Below, piece by piece: positions 12,435 to 24,639 of a stretch of DNA of 64,000 bases. How positions within the stretch are numbered: position 1 is the stretch's first letter; each line of letters begins with the position of its first letter. The notes under the pieces were generated by a model. That model was not told the origin of the DNA. It ran no database searches and saw only the letters and a list, made by a program, of their open reading frames with translations. The position numbers and the translations under genes were made by a program. The DNA comes from Kwoniella bestiolae CBS 10118 (taxonomy: Eukaryota > Basidiomycota > Tremellomycetes > Tremellales > Cryptococcaceae): contig NC_089246.1 in the NCBI RefSeq assembly GCF_000512585.2, positions 1,240,001 to 1,304,000 of the forward strand, read 5' to 3'.

Positions 12435-15400
12435 CTATACACCCGCCAAAGCCCTCCTCCAACTTTCACCCTCATTCATCAACACCCTCCCCGTCTCGCC
12501 AATCTCCATCCCCAGCGCGACCTTCCTTTCCTCGATACTCCTATACACCTCAATCCCACAAATCAACGCATGGGAGGAGAGGAGGCTGCTAAGTATAATG
12601 TTCAACTCCGAATTGGAAAGTAAGATATTATCTTCCACCCCCAATCCTCCTTCCGTGTTCAGAGCGATAGAAGAAGTATTCTCGAATATATTAAACGATC
12701 GAGATAGATTGTCGAAATCCCCCTTCAAGTTTCGCCAACTAATCTCATGGATCCCTTCGCGACGGATACAACGGACGAGGGAACATAACATCAATTTCTG
12801 TTGGATTGAACAGCCCCCGATGAATTTACTGACGGGAGATTGAGACATCGCTTGGAGGACTGACATCATTTCTTTGGCTGTGACTGGGTGGGGATGAACA
12901 CCGACCCCATTGGTGCTTGAACCGGTTTGCTTGGCAGTAGACCCATTGACAGTCTTGGTATTGCTTGAACTCGAAGTCGAGGATAGACCACCTTCAAGGG
13001 CCACTTCGACGGCTCGTCTACATGCGTCTAACACTCTTCGCGCATCTCCGTTAGTTCCGGCCATTTTGGTAGCTGCCAAAGCTATCGCATCGGGTAACAA
13101 GACTTTTGGATCACCCGAAGGAGCCAAAGGGTGGGCAATGAGTCGTGATTGGATAATGGAAATTAGGGCGGCTCGATCGTATGGCTGGAATAGGATTGTC
13201 TGAAGGCCTGTGTGCGGTATCATCTGGTGTCAGCTGATTCTTCTTTACGTATATTGTGGTAAGGTGCTAGTCGTCATAGTAAGACACATTCTGCCCATGA
13301 TGTACATGAGTGTCCGAGAGAAGACGGAATTTTAGTGGAGCAGCATAAACGTCGACCCACCTATTCTCGACTTGATCTTAGCCGCCAAATGTTGTGGCAA
13401 GTCCATTCGATTCGCCACTGCTATAACGAACAATTGCGAATCCCTCATGGTGGGCCAGTTGAAGAAGTTGTACACTACATCTTGTTTCGCAGTGAGCAGT
13501 TGATCGAGTTCGTCCATCAGTACGACGCTGGGATTGGCAGGTGGACGAATGGTCAGCATATTGTAACACACATTCTCGGTTTTCCTCTTCATCCTCACCC
13601 CGTTCTCATATATGACTCCTCCACTTTACTGATCCTATCAGCAGAGCAATACTCACAAAGTATGTCCCCTCGGTCCCCTAACTCCCTGTCCCCCTTTCCT
13701 CCCAAAATGATTCTCCAACCCCCTCAACGCTGTCTTGGTTGAACTCCCCTTAGACCCACTGATCGCCTCCCATAACACCGTATAAGCGTGTTGAGGCGAA
13801 GGGATCTTCAACCCGTTGATCTCGACGTATGAGAATGGTTGAAGCTCGCCATCTTCTGCTTTGCGTTTCAGCTCTTTCACCACAGCGTGGACGGTGGCTG
13901 TCTTGCCTGTTCCTGGGACGCCGGCGATGTCTAGTCGGGGAGCAGGATTAGCTTGTTTTGAACCTTCTGAGAGCGGAGAGGAAGGCAGGATAATCTATAG
14001 AGGATGGAAGTTCGCGAATGGAATAGCATCCAGATCGAGATGAATCACGGCAAAATAAACCGAGCCTCACATGGAGAAGAGACAGACATGATTACACAGG
14101 AAGAAATGAAAGCACACTGACACAAACATCCCCCTCCCCCACTCTCAACCCCATCTTCAACCTTCCCTAGCACGTCCAAAAACTCTTCCTCTCTACACGG
14201 TAAACTCTCAGGAGTAGACCCAACATGCAACAGCCTCAGAGCCCGCTCATACGGATCCACAGGAAGGTTCTCCAACGACTCGATCGAAGATGGTAAATTG
14301 TTTTTTGTGAGGGATTTAGGATGTGGTTTAGTCTTTCGTCGAGGGAGGTTCATAATCTTCCTTTTGTTTTTTTTCTGCTTTTTACGTGGTTTGAGAACTC
14401 CCGGTCTGGAACGTTTCCTTTTGCCTGGTATGAAACCTTCTTCCTCTTCCTCCTCTTCTGCTTCATCCTCCTCCTCTTCGTCCGACTCTCCCTCAACAGT
14501 CTCACCCTCAACTTCACTCCCTTCATCATCCCCGCTCTCCTCCTCATCCTCTTCGTCCGTATCATCCTTCATCCGTTGATCCAAGACGGGAACATCCCAT
14601 ATTCCCGTCTTCTTACCGCCCTCTCTCCACAGGTCGATATCGACCCTCCAGTTCTTACCACCTTTAGCGAACTTATCGAACGCCCGATGACACCAGTACA
14701 CCCCCTGACGGATGTACGACCATCCTTTCACTTTCGATTTGGTCTCGGGGAATTGGTCTCGGTAGAATGCCTTGGAGTAGATAGGGATGGTTCGGAGGAG
14801 GTAGGGCAGAGGAAGGATGGAGGTGACTGGTCGGGAGGTGAGAGAGGCGGCTAGGAGGACTTCGTTCTGTATTTGGGCATGGAATTAGCATCTGTCTGTT
14901 TGCTTGGGAGTTGGAGTTGGTATGAGGGTGGAAGATATGACATAAGTGTCGCATTGTAGAGATGGGAGGACTTTCTCGTAGGGGACGACCGGTCCAACAT
15001 GAGATAGAATTCATTTTATTACTCCAAGAGAATATAATGTGTCCGTTATGATGATAGGCGTCCTCCTGTTTTCGAAAGAAGAGAGAACCCCACACTCACC
15101 TCCTCAACATTAACATTCTTCATAACCCCCGGCAAATCCACCTTCCTAAACGCCCAATGAATCTCAGCCATCATCTTTGGTCCGTCTTCTTCCTCCTCAT
15201 CTTCTCCATCCTCCTCTTCTTGTCCGCCATCATCATCGTTGTTTGGAGAAGAAGGCTCTTCCCAAAGCCCAATCAATATCCCCACCCCCTCATCCCCCCC
15301 TTCAACGCTAACCAGCACCCCATCCCCCACCGTGAACCGACTCTCCTCATCCCCCTTTCCAGCTTTGATCTTCTTACTGGATGGTCCACCGATTTTCAGG

Positions 15401-15621
15401 GGTGTAGATCCCACTCGTGAGATTATACGGCTGTAGGAGTTGTACCGTACCTTCCCAGCTTCATCAGGGTGTGAAGACGAGGAGGAAGAAGAGGGTAATG
15501 GTGCAGAAGTCCATGTGTAGGTCGTATTGGCCTGTTTGAGCGATGGGGTCGCCGATGGAGAGGGGGTAAAGATTGTTCCTCGCGTTGAACGACGGGGTGT
15601 AGATGAGGCGGGTATCGTCAT
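12435..15621 (-). CDS. ORC1: Origin recognition complex subunit 1
   Basis: Reverse-strand exons 15100-15621, 14122-14866, 13657-13930, 13361-13527 and 12435-13207 give 826 residues. An N-terminal BAH domain (about 65-250, with FTVGDGVLVSVEG and AEIHWAFRKVDLP) precedes a long acidic run and a Lys/Arg-rich linker, which is typical of Orc1. The AAA+ module follows: ALRLLHVGSTPESLPCREEEF, Walker A GVPGTGKTATV (about 426-436), YVEINGLKI, Walker B VVLMDELDQ (515-523), sensor VANRMDLP, and SRIGLQTILFQPY. A winged-helix region closes the protein. The exon 2/3 junction was placed so that GGCLYIAGVPGTGK reads through. The product is the ATP-binding subunit that marks origins and loads Cdc6/MCM. Two MCB sites lie about 140-150 bases upstream of the start. 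Confidence 0.95.
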
Positions 15622-15759
15622 TTTGCTTGGGGTGACTAACACTGCTCAGATCAGATTGGATGATGAGGAGTGATTAAGCCCATACGAGGATGTATAGCTA
15701 TGTGGTGATAATAGTGGAAATATCGAAATATGTTGAAATCCGAACGAACGAACGGTTAA

Positions 15760-15773
15760 ACGCGTAAACGCGT
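15760..15773. promoter_or_regulatory. Tandem MCB (MluI cell-cycle box) pair upstream of ORC1
   Basis: Two exact copies of the palindrome ACGCGT, at 15760-15765 and 15768-15773, sit 8 bases apart and about 140-150 bases upstream of the ORC1 start codon. In fungi ACGCGT is the site for MBF (Mbp1-type DNA-binding subunit with Swi6), which drives G1/S transcription. Function here is inferred from sequence and position. Confidence 0.65.
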
Positions 15774-16116
15774 CTCCAAGTCGAGTTCAGTGGTTGCAAC
15801 TCATACCTCCAACACACATCTGTGTCCATATCCTGCTATCGCCTGCTCATGCTTGCACGACCCTGGCAATAGGTATATCCATTCATTCAAGCATTCCATC
15901 GTATGCACATATCACAGCGATCGCAAAAAGGTATATAGTCAAAGCATTAAAAGACAGGGGATCAAACCTACGAGGGAAGAAGATAAGTGAGGAATTCAAA
16001 GCGTTATTTCAGATAGAGAATTAAGAGGACATAAGGGACATGATATAGACATTTCGTGTGACATTTGATAGAGGGAGGCAAGCCCATTTTGGAACTTATC
16101 GAGAACTGAAGCGAGC
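15774..16116. other. Intergenic between CDC11 3' end and ORC1 promoter
   Basis: No gene supported; AT-rich 3' UTR-like sequence. Short open frames on the + strand here show no protein character. Confidence 0.5.
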
Positions 16117-18084
16117 TCAGAGTGTACCATCTCTAGAATGACCGTTACCTTGAGCAGCTATCAAACGAAACCAATTGTCAGCGATCCGTTTTCAATCTTT
16201 ACCTTTACACGAATTCCTCATCCAGAACGGATCGGAATTTGCTCACAGTACCCACCCAATCGTGCTTCAAGGACTTTCAAACTATCTTCCTTGGCCAACA
16301 ATTCTTGTCGTTTCATTTGGATCTCCCTTTGGACCTTCAACTCGATCTCACGGAGTTTCTCCTCTTCCCTTCGGAGTTGTTCTTCCTTGAGTCGAACGGA
16401 TTGGTTGGCCATGTCCTCGGGGAGGATTGAAGAGTCGCTGTGAGCATGGATAAAAAAGATCAGCATCTCTTTGTGATAGCATCTGAAGGTGGCGATATAT
16501 CTGCTTTGACGGAGAGTAAACTCACGGATCATTACCACCAACAGATCTTGATAATTTCTCAGTTCTGTAATTCTCGTACAAGAAGTCGTGGGTGATCTCC
16601 TTGAGGTCGGTAAGGTGGGACCTGCAACACGTAGAATAGGAATGAGCATTGATTCGACTTGATTTTTCAGTACCAGGATATAAGACGATTCACACAACTG
16701 GTATGGTGTAGATAACACTTCATGACTCACATCAAAAGAGCACTTCTCAATCTCGAGAAATCCGAATGATCAGGATTATCAACCTCGACTATACCCCAGG
16801 GGTACCTTCTTCCCCTGATGGGTTCACCGTCAATCATAATTTCCTCCTCTGAACCGACAATGGCGAAGGGAAGTAAAGCCCTCAAAGACGAGTTGTCCGC
16901 GATGGTCTCCTCGTCATCCTCCTCGGCATCGTAGGGGAAGTTGTACACTGGGATATTGTAGTATTCGATATCTTCCATCACCTATGTGCGTGTCATTATC
17001 AGCATCATACTGTCCATATGACGTAGAAATGATACTCACCCTCTTCTTGAAAGCTCTCAACTCGGTGGGAGTCAGACTATCCGCCTTACCAATAACGGGA
17101 ATGACGTTGACTCGGGGAGAAAGTCTTCTCATAAGCTCGATATCCATCTCTCGTAGCCTGAACGCATCATGTCAGTTATGGGTCTGTACAGGAAGAGGTA
17201 GCTGATATGAGGGATACTGTTCACTCACGCATGCCCGGTGGGAGGGATAAAGTATAATAAAGCGTGTACTCTGTTATCTCTGAATCTGGGATTACGTTTG
17301 ATCCTTGATTCTTCAGCTAAGATGTCGTCGTATTGCCTTTCGAGGTAGGATGAGATCTCTTGGAATCTGACAATACACATAGGTCATTAGCGCACGAGCC
17401 CGTTCGACTTGACCTTCTCCAGTCACAAGACAAGGAATTGGCATGAAACTTCGGGTGATAGGATGATGAGTAGACACTTCTACGGTAAATGAGCTATGTA
17501 CATAAAGATAGAATAACTCACGCATACTCATTATCAATCCCATCCCCAAACCCAGGGGTATCAACAACAGTCAAAGCGATCCTTACACCATCTTCCTCTA
17601 ATTCAACATTAACAGGTTTAATCCTGATTGGTTCTTCGACGTTGGCAGCGGACGCAGCTTGTTGAACCAGGTTGGGATCCAAGCCCGAATGAGGGTTGGA
17701 AGGATCGACGAGCAAGTTGGCGGTCCTGTGTTCGAGCAGGACAGACTCGACGAGGGTGTTGACAAATGTGGTTCGACCTGTGCCGGATGCTCCTGTAATT
17801 CAACATGGTCATCAGCGCCAGGACAGATAGTTGCATGGTTGGAATTGTTACAGCGAAGCTTTGGAAGACGAGAGCGCAAGCGGTCTCATAGAGGGAGACA
17901 AAGGGAGGATCAATTGTCTCTTTTTTTCACTCTAGGTCCGTGCATCGTTCGATATCTCTCAATACACTCTCTAATACGACCGCAGTCCATGCAAAGTTGA
18001 GGATGACCACTCACCTACGACCATCAAGGTCAGTTGGACACCCTTCTTTGCCTGCTTTCTACCTCTTGAAGCTCTCGATGCCAT
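16117..18084 (-). CDS. CDC11: Septin Cdc11
   Basis: Reverse-strand exons 18015-18084, 17522-17792, 17229-17366, 17040-17157, 16731-16981, 16526-16621, 16256-16437 and 16117-16157 give 388 residues. The P-loop reads GASGTGRTTF: Arg replaces the usual Lys, exactly as in yeast Cdc11. G3 is DTPGFGD and G4 is GKADSLT. RRNPRF-like, PTGH, MEDIEYYN and YNFPYD blocks, then RGRRYPWGIVEV and SHLTDLKEITHDFLYENYRTE, match Cdc11 along the septin unique element. A C-terminal Glu/Lys/Arg coiled coil (about 315-370) precedes a short tail. Cdc11 caps or joins hetero-octamer rods that make the bud-neck ring and guide cytokinesis. Every exon junction keeps frame and reconstructs a conserved motif. Confidence 0.95.
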
Positions 18085-18645
18085 TTTGATTTGGGTGTGA
18101 GGATTCTTTGGTCAAAGGAGTATAGATGAGGGTGTGAAGGTTGATGGAGTGTCTGGTCGACCCGATGGTTGTTCGATATGAAAGAGTGGATGTTGATAGT
18201 GATTTCGTCGGTCCGACCGTCCTGGTGCAGTGAAGGATGGCCTACTGCAGAGTGTGGTAACGTATGGTGTATGATAGGTATGATATGTATGATAGGTATG
18301 AGAGGGATATGGATATGGATATATGGTCGATTCTCTCTTCTATTCAGTTGAAACGCATCAACCTCACTTCACTGCTAGTAGACTGTTATTTTCCCCGCAT
18401 TGACCTCCAGTTCATTGCCACGCGTCAAAGCAGGACTTTGGGATTTTACGTAACTTTGCCTGCTGCTTCCACGTGTCGTCGCGTGGTTTCATTCGTCGTT
18501 CTGGCTGTTTGCTGTTGCTGTTTGCTGTTGCTGTTTGCTGTTGCTGTCAATAGGAGAGTGATCATCATCATCGATCAGTCTTGTTTCACCTCAGTAGTTC
18601 GACAACAATTCTTGACCGTTCGGGCGTGGCTGAACATCCTCCAAT
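18085..18645. promoter_or_regulatory. Divergent promoter of CDC11 and COG3, with two tandem-repeat tracts
   Basis: The interval holds a degenerate GTATGATAG/GATATG repeat (about 18260-18325), one ACGCGT at 18420-18425, and a 13-base tandem repeat (18504-18547). No coding region is supported. Confidence 0.55.
18504..18547. repeat. 13-bp tandem repeat GCTGTTGCTGTTT, about three copies
   Basis: The unit GCTGTTGCTGTTT is repeated nearly perfectly three times about 100 bases before the COG3 start codon. It lies in promoter or 5' UTR and has no coding role. Confidence 0.8.
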
Positions 18646-21600
18646 ATGTCACGCTCATCAACTCCGCCATTCCAGCTTCGACGACCCAATCTCGGGTCAG
18701 GCTTGAATCTAGCTTCGGGAGCAGGAGCAGGGTCGACCTCCACTTCTCGAGTGCCCACTCCTCTCGGTAGAGGGGTCATATCATTGGACGAGTGGGAGAG
18801 CAAAGCACCATTATCGGATGAACAGCTGCAGAGTATCAGTGTAGTGAAAGAGAAGTATGGCGAGAGACCATTACCAGAGAAGGTCAGTTGCATCGTAATG
18901 TTCGGGAATCCATGTGTAGCTGATCGTGGAATCTATAATAGTTCACAAGAGAAGATCAACCTCAACCTGGTCCATCACGCCCTACCACCCCTATAAGAAG
19001 TAGACTACCCTTACATCTTCACTCCCCCTCTGGTTCGCCTTCACGTTCCCGACCACCTTCTGTACCTGGTACGCCCCAGCCTACCTCTACCTTTCCCCAA
19101 AGCCAATTGAGTGTTCCAGACCCATTACATCCCACAACCATCAACACCCCTCAGCAATTCTTAGATCATTTCACGGCATTGACACTATCGACGGAACACG
19201 AGCAGGATAGTTTGTACAGGGATCACCTAGCTGAGATCATAGGTTTGAGGGAGAAATGCGATGCTCTGATCGAGTTGTTGGAGAATGGCGAAGTGGAGGT
19301 GGAAGAGATGTTAAAGGCTTTGGCGTATGTTGAGGAGCGGAGTGAGAGTCTCAGAGGAGCATGTGAGGACCTACTGGAAGAACAGGTCAGTTGTGTTATC
19401 ATCCCTCAACTTGGATCGACCTCCGATGGTTTAAGCTGATATCTTGAACTTGATAGACGCACCTCCTCACACATACTTCTCAACTCGCTCACCGATTAAC
19501 GTTCTTCACTTTCCTTGAAGTCGCGCAAAAGATGCTGAACAACCCTGGGAATAAACTGGTTTTGTCACCTGATTTCTTGCCTATGGTGAAGAGGTTGGAT
19601 GAGTGTTTAGGTTACTTAGGTGAACATGTGGGTTACATTTATCTGACTTCAGCTGTAAGGAGATCTTGAACTTACCCAGCTGACCAATACCACTTGGATG
19701 CGTAGCGCGATTTCAAGGATGCCGAATTGTACTTGATAAGGTATCAGCAGTGCATGTCTAGAAGTATGACATTGATCAAGTTGTACTTTGTCAGCGTGGT
19801 AAAAGCCTTAGGTCAGGAAATCGCTAAGCGACTGAGTGATAAAGTGAGTTTTCTTAACATTGCATCCACAAGTTCAGTCGGAGCTGCAGACATGATGGGC
19901 CTTGATTTTGTTTATGCTTGTGCTCATCGACGCATCTGATTATAGGGAATATCTGAAAATGCTGCTCAGGCATTACTGTATACCAAATTCATCTCCCTTT
20001 CTCAACCGTTACGACCCCTCTTAGCAGAGTTAGAAGCAAGAGTGTCCTCGAATCCAGACGAGTTGACACCGTTGTTGAGCGAATGTCATGCCGCTTGGAT
20101 AAGCACTAGACAATCACTGATGGGTGGTAAAGTAATGAGTGAAGTTACTGGAATGGATCCCAGTGGTAGTGATTTGGTTGATCTTGTGAGTGCGCCTGGC
20201 TCCGAGGATGGCAATTTATGCACATCCTTCCAAGCTGATGCCGAGCGTCTGCCACTTCTCTCAATAGACTCGATCAGGTTGCAGCTATCTCAAACAAACG
20301 TGTCTGGATGAATTCAACCTGTTCAAACATTTCTTCCTTTCCGGTGAATCAGTATTATAGTAAGTGATTCCCCTCATCAAGGCCCCTCGGTGGCAATACT
20401 AATACATATTGTAGCGGATACCTCGAAACTCTCTGCGACTACCTATACGACCATCTTCGACCTCGTATCCTACACGAACCGTCTCTACAGGTCTTGTGTG
20501 GGGTATGTACAGTTTTACAAGCATTGATGGTACAAGATATATCCGAAGAAGAAGATCCAGACGAAGTATTGTATTCACCATCCTCTACACCCGGTGGGCA
20601 ATCACCCTATGGGGTGAGGGACGGAGACGATTATTTCGGCTCCAGACCCAAATTGGCTCGACAAGGCTCATCTCAATCCATATCAATGAGTATGGGTCGA
20701 CCCTCGATACTGAGAAGACAATCTTCCTACGCGAGTATATCACGCCACAACTCTTATTCCTATACTCCCAATTCTGTCCGCGGCCCGACTGCGCCAAAGA
20801 AGAAGAGGAAGCCTTTGGGTAGATTACATATTGAATTGCTTTTGAAGATGGTCCTGCAGGATGCGCAGACGAGGTTGGTATTTAGGGCTCAGGCGTTGTT
20901 GAGTAATGATGTGGAGTACTATGTGCCGAAGGAAGGGGATTTGGAATATCCTGAGAAATTGGGTGGTGGTGAGTGAATGATTTGTCTTCTATCTCAGTCA
21001 GAACAAGTCTCATTGCGGTTTCTGGAATGGGTATGACCGATACCGCCACTCCAAAGCAATCTATCATGTATACTTCAGCAACGAACGAGATATGCTGACG
21101 CTTGTGCTCACACTACAGGCTCAGCGAATGGAAAGCTCGTTCAACGTACCAAAGCACTCTCGTTAGATAAGGAAGATGACGATGAACCGTCCTTCTTGAC
21201 TCTACCGCCACCAGAAGCTCAGGAAAGCTGGTATCCATCTCTGAGAGTTACACTTTGGATCCTGTCGTGTCTTTACACATATGTGGATGTGAGTGTAGTC
21301 CCCTGTCTATATCTTCTGATCTTACCACTTGACCATGATCTGACAAGAGCATGATTGGTGTAGACCGCGGTATTCGAAGATCTAGCACAAGAAGCGATTC
21401 CAGTCTGTCGAAAGTCTCTCTCGTCAGCTGCGGACTTATTAAGCGCGAAAAAGGATAAGTCGATAGATGGGAAATTGTTCTTGGTTAGGCATCTGTTGAT
21501 ATTGAAGGAGATGACTGCTGGTCTGGGGCTGGAGAGCGGAAGGTATAAGAGAAGGGATTGGAGTAATCTTGGTGGTGAGCTATTCTCCAGCGAATTTTAT

Positions 21601-22518
21601 GTCTTATACGTCGCTGTTCAATCTCACTTGAGGAGCAAAAGCTAAGCTGATGGAACGTCATGTAGACTTCTTGAAATCGCTTTTGGACAATGCGGGTACC
21701 TTTTTGGGTTACCAGAGGGGGTCAATCGTAAAAGCTGAATTTGCCCCTGATGCAAGGACGGTGAGTGGGAATTGCTACAGTCTGATCCAACCTACTTCTG
21801 TCATACAATAAGACCTCGAACGAGAGGTTATATCTCTGTCATTTCCGATCAGACACCGAGAATCATCAAGCAATATCAAGCTGATCTTGAGAATGCAATG
21901 CGACAGGACGTGGACCGTACACTGAAAATAGCATGTGAAGACCTCATATCACTTGTCGTACACAAATCGACCCTACCACTCAAGAACTTCTTGGACAAGT
22001 GTACCCTGTACCTGACAAAATCAGCTTCAACGAGAGGATCGATCTCACACACTTTGTTATCTGGTTCTACCGCTGGAGGGAACGTATCTGATCTGTCTGG
22101 CCAAGAATTCTCGAACCCCGCTCAAGTAAAGTTGGTGCATGAGGAATTCAAAACCTTATTAAATAACGAATTCAAGGCGTGGAAAGATGAGTTAAGGAGG
22201 TATTTGGAGGATGAAGAAACTGTTCAGGTATTGATACCGCCTGCTCAGGTGAGTTGTCTCCTTTATCCTTGCTGGAACCAAGTCACCCCCCGTTATCTGA
22301 GCATATGTTTGCCATACGCACTCCTTTACATAGAGTAGGACTGTCGCAGAAGAAGGAGAAGAGGAGTTAGCTGATATTTGGATGTTCACTTGCAGAACGC
22401 AATTGTAGATTCCTATAGGCAGTTCCACGATCTGATCAGAGCAGAGTACGATTTCTCAACGGCTGCTGGGATTATGACGCCGTCGGGGGTGATGACTTTG
22501 TTACAGGGTATACCTTAG
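18646..22518 (+). CDS. COG3: Conserved oligomeric Golgi complex subunit 3 (Cog3/Sec34)
   Basis: Twelve exons: 18646-18882, 18942-19385, 19457-19627, 19706-19843, 19946-20185, 20268-20359, 20415-20968, 21119-21288, 21364-21574, 21666-21760, 21853-22248 and 22396-22518, giving 956 residues. The Cog3 core is clear: FLDHFTALTLSTEHEQDSL with the following coiled coil, then FFTFLEVAQKML, FKDAELYLIRYQQCMSRSMT, KQTCLDEFNLFKHFF and YLETLCDYLYDHLRPRI. The predicted helical repeats run to the end. The first ~150 residues are Ser/Pro-rich, and a ~100-residue Ser/Arg/Tyr-rich disordered insert (exon 7) interrupts the helical region. Cog3 is a lobe A subunit of the eight-subunit COG tether that retains glycosylation enzymes by retrograde transport within the Golgi. 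Confidence 0.9.
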
Positions 22519-22762
22519 ACCTCATGCAATCATTGTACAAAGGATACGCCAATGGATTGACCATCCCCTGTAGACATCTCTCCTGATTGTCTGTACTGTA
22601 GTCGACTGGATATTCATATCTCCAGAGCGTCCATTCATACGAACACTCAGTACAGTATCAGGAACAGACAGGAGCAGCAGAAAGTTCCAAGCAGACAGTG
22701 GGATTAACAAGCCAGCCAAGCAATAGTTGATTATACAGCATCACCGGACTGAACATCACAAG

Positions 22763-23453
22763 ATGATCTCGAAATCGTTATCCTCCCGTGTATCCTCAAT
22801 CCTATGATCCTCCCTGTTACTGACCCCTCTGACCCATGCCATCTCAACCGCCAGCTCTGACCTAGCCGGAGGGGCAGACGACTCGAAACGAGGCCTGAAT
22901 GTGACGAAGATCAACTACAGTATTCCCCCACATAGCAAGATCAAGATTATACTCTCTGACATCATGGGTATACACGAAAATGAGCCCATCTCTGGATCTG
23001 AGGACTTGTCGTTGGGGTTCAATTTTGATAATTTAGATGACAGTAAGATTGTTGATGGGAGATGGGTCCAGCAGAATTTCAAGTGGTTGATCTATGATCC
23101 CGGGATTGGGGCCGACGGGTTGGCGGATGAGGGTTTGAGGTTCGAGATGAATGTAAGTTGATTAGATGTGAAGGCGGAACAGACGGTTATATCCCATAAC
23201 GATACGTTAGTGCTCGTTCCAAGCGTCGTTCACGAACCGTAGCACAGTAACACATACTTTCAAGCTGGATACGACTGAACCATACGTCCATCCCGTGGAC
23301 GACAAGGGAGAGACATGGGATCAGATCGTAAATGGGGCGAACATCATTTGTCCGACGGGTGAATGCGTCTATAAGGGGGAAGGAGGTTGTGGGGAGACGC
23401 AGATTCCTAAATGGGATCAGAGATTGTTGGAGGATTGGAAAGGTCTTGTTTGA
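22763..23453 (+). pseudogene. Member A of secreted-protein array, with nonsense codon in the signal peptide
   Basis: Exons 22763-23152 and 23211-23453 are in one frame, but codon 15 is TGA (22805-22807), inside the hydrophobic signal-peptide region (MISKSLSSRVSSIL-stop-SSLLLTPLTHA). Downstream the frame is intact and carries the array signature: FKWLIYD, FEMN at the exon end, Cys as the first residue of exon 2, WDQIV, AN.ICPTGECV, GGC, PKWDQRLLEDW. The intron position matches all sisters. No in-frame ATG upstream and no intron removes the stop; the next ATG (22901) would lack a signal peptide. This is most simply a young pseudogene, otherwise a read-through case or a base error. Confidence 0.65.
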
Positions 23454-23958
23454 GGGGGAGAGTAGGCGGTAGAGTAAAATGTGGGCAATAAAGAATGGCA
23501 CATCAGCTCTGAATATCCTGGTGTCTTCTAAAGAACCCCTTTTGGACATACTCTCCATACTACCATATGCTGTGGAGGACAGTAATCTTAAGTATGACTA
23601 CGGCACGACTGGGCTGACTGCCAACGAAACCGTCAAAGCTCACTATACTGTGTAAGTTTTTCTCAGAATTCTCCTTAATTGTCCTTTGTCCTGGTGAATG
23701 AGTAATTGAGCCCGAATTGGCTCTCCCCTGATTGATCGTCCGCACTGCCAAGACACGATGATAGCAACTTGTTGTTTGAGAATATCAAACAGAACATGCC
23801 CACTCCTCCAAGCACATATTCTGTACTGGATAAGCCATTCATCTCTGATCGAGTGTCGAGTGTCGTCATCTTCTACATCTGTATTGTACAGTATCGTCAT
23901 TCTGCATCTGTCTACACATAAACCATCAAATCAAATTAAGGCGTCGTAAGAAGAGATC
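23454..23958. other. Spacer between array members A and B
   Basis: No coding region or repeat seen. Confidence 0.5.
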
Positions 23959-24639
23959 ATGACTATCAGCCTCTTACCTCTCACACTGCTCTTTGCCTCC
24001 CTCATCTCCATGTGTCATGGTCTAGCACCTGCGCTGGAGACAGGCTCAGACGGGAAAAGAAAAACAGAAAAGGTGACCCAGGAAGGGCGTGCAGATGAGA
24101 AATTACAGTTCAGTCAGGTAAATGTCAAGATTCCCTCACTCACTAAACTCACTCTCGATCTCGGTAGACCAGAAGCGGAGAGACGACCCGAAGTGATTGG
24201 TCCTGCTACTCATAATGTATCGTTCTCTTATGATCCGGGGTCGGAGATTGTCAATGAGTGGAGTCAGACCGAGGTCAATTGGTTGGTTTATAGACCTATG
24301 GCTGATCCGGAGAAACTGGATGATGAGAATGATCTGAAATTCCTTATGAACGTGAGTCCTTCATACTTTATTCGGTTTACCTATGCTGAACACCTTTAAC
24401 TCACACACCAGTGCATCATCCAAGCCTCATCCCAGAGCGACAAGATCGAACATTCCTTCAAAGTCTCGGCTGAGAAGCCCTACCTCCTCCCACTGGAAGG
24501 CGATACTTGGGATTCAATTATTCACGAGGCGAACATGATTTGCCCGACTGGCAAATGCGTGCACAAAGATGGATACGAGGATCTGCCGATGCCGAAGTGG
24601 GATCAGATGTTCTTACAGGAGCATGTACCACAACGATAA
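23959..24639 (+). CDS. Small secreted protein, array member B
   Basis: Exons 23959-24351 and 24412-24639 give 206 residues. A hydrophobic signal peptide ends near CHG-LAP (about residue 22). A charged linker with possible Kex2-type basic sites (GKRKTEK) follows. The family block is VNWLVYRP...DDENDLKFLMN, then the intron, then CIIQA, WDSII, EANMICPTGKCV and MPKWDQMFLQEH. Compared with its sisters the third Cys of the C-terminal cluster is Tyr (DGY instead of DGC), so one disulfide is probably lost. It is the most divergent member of the five. Function unknown; an extracellular role is inferred from the signal peptide. Confidence 0.75.

Noticed and set aside
12121..12843. 240-codon + strand frame at the DBF2/ORC1 boundary
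   Set aside because: Right half is antisense to the conserved ORC1 C-terminus; left half is 3' UTR-like.
14298..14579. + strand frame with Ser/Phe runs
   Set aside because: Exact antisense of the acidic and basic tract of ORC1; a composition shadow.
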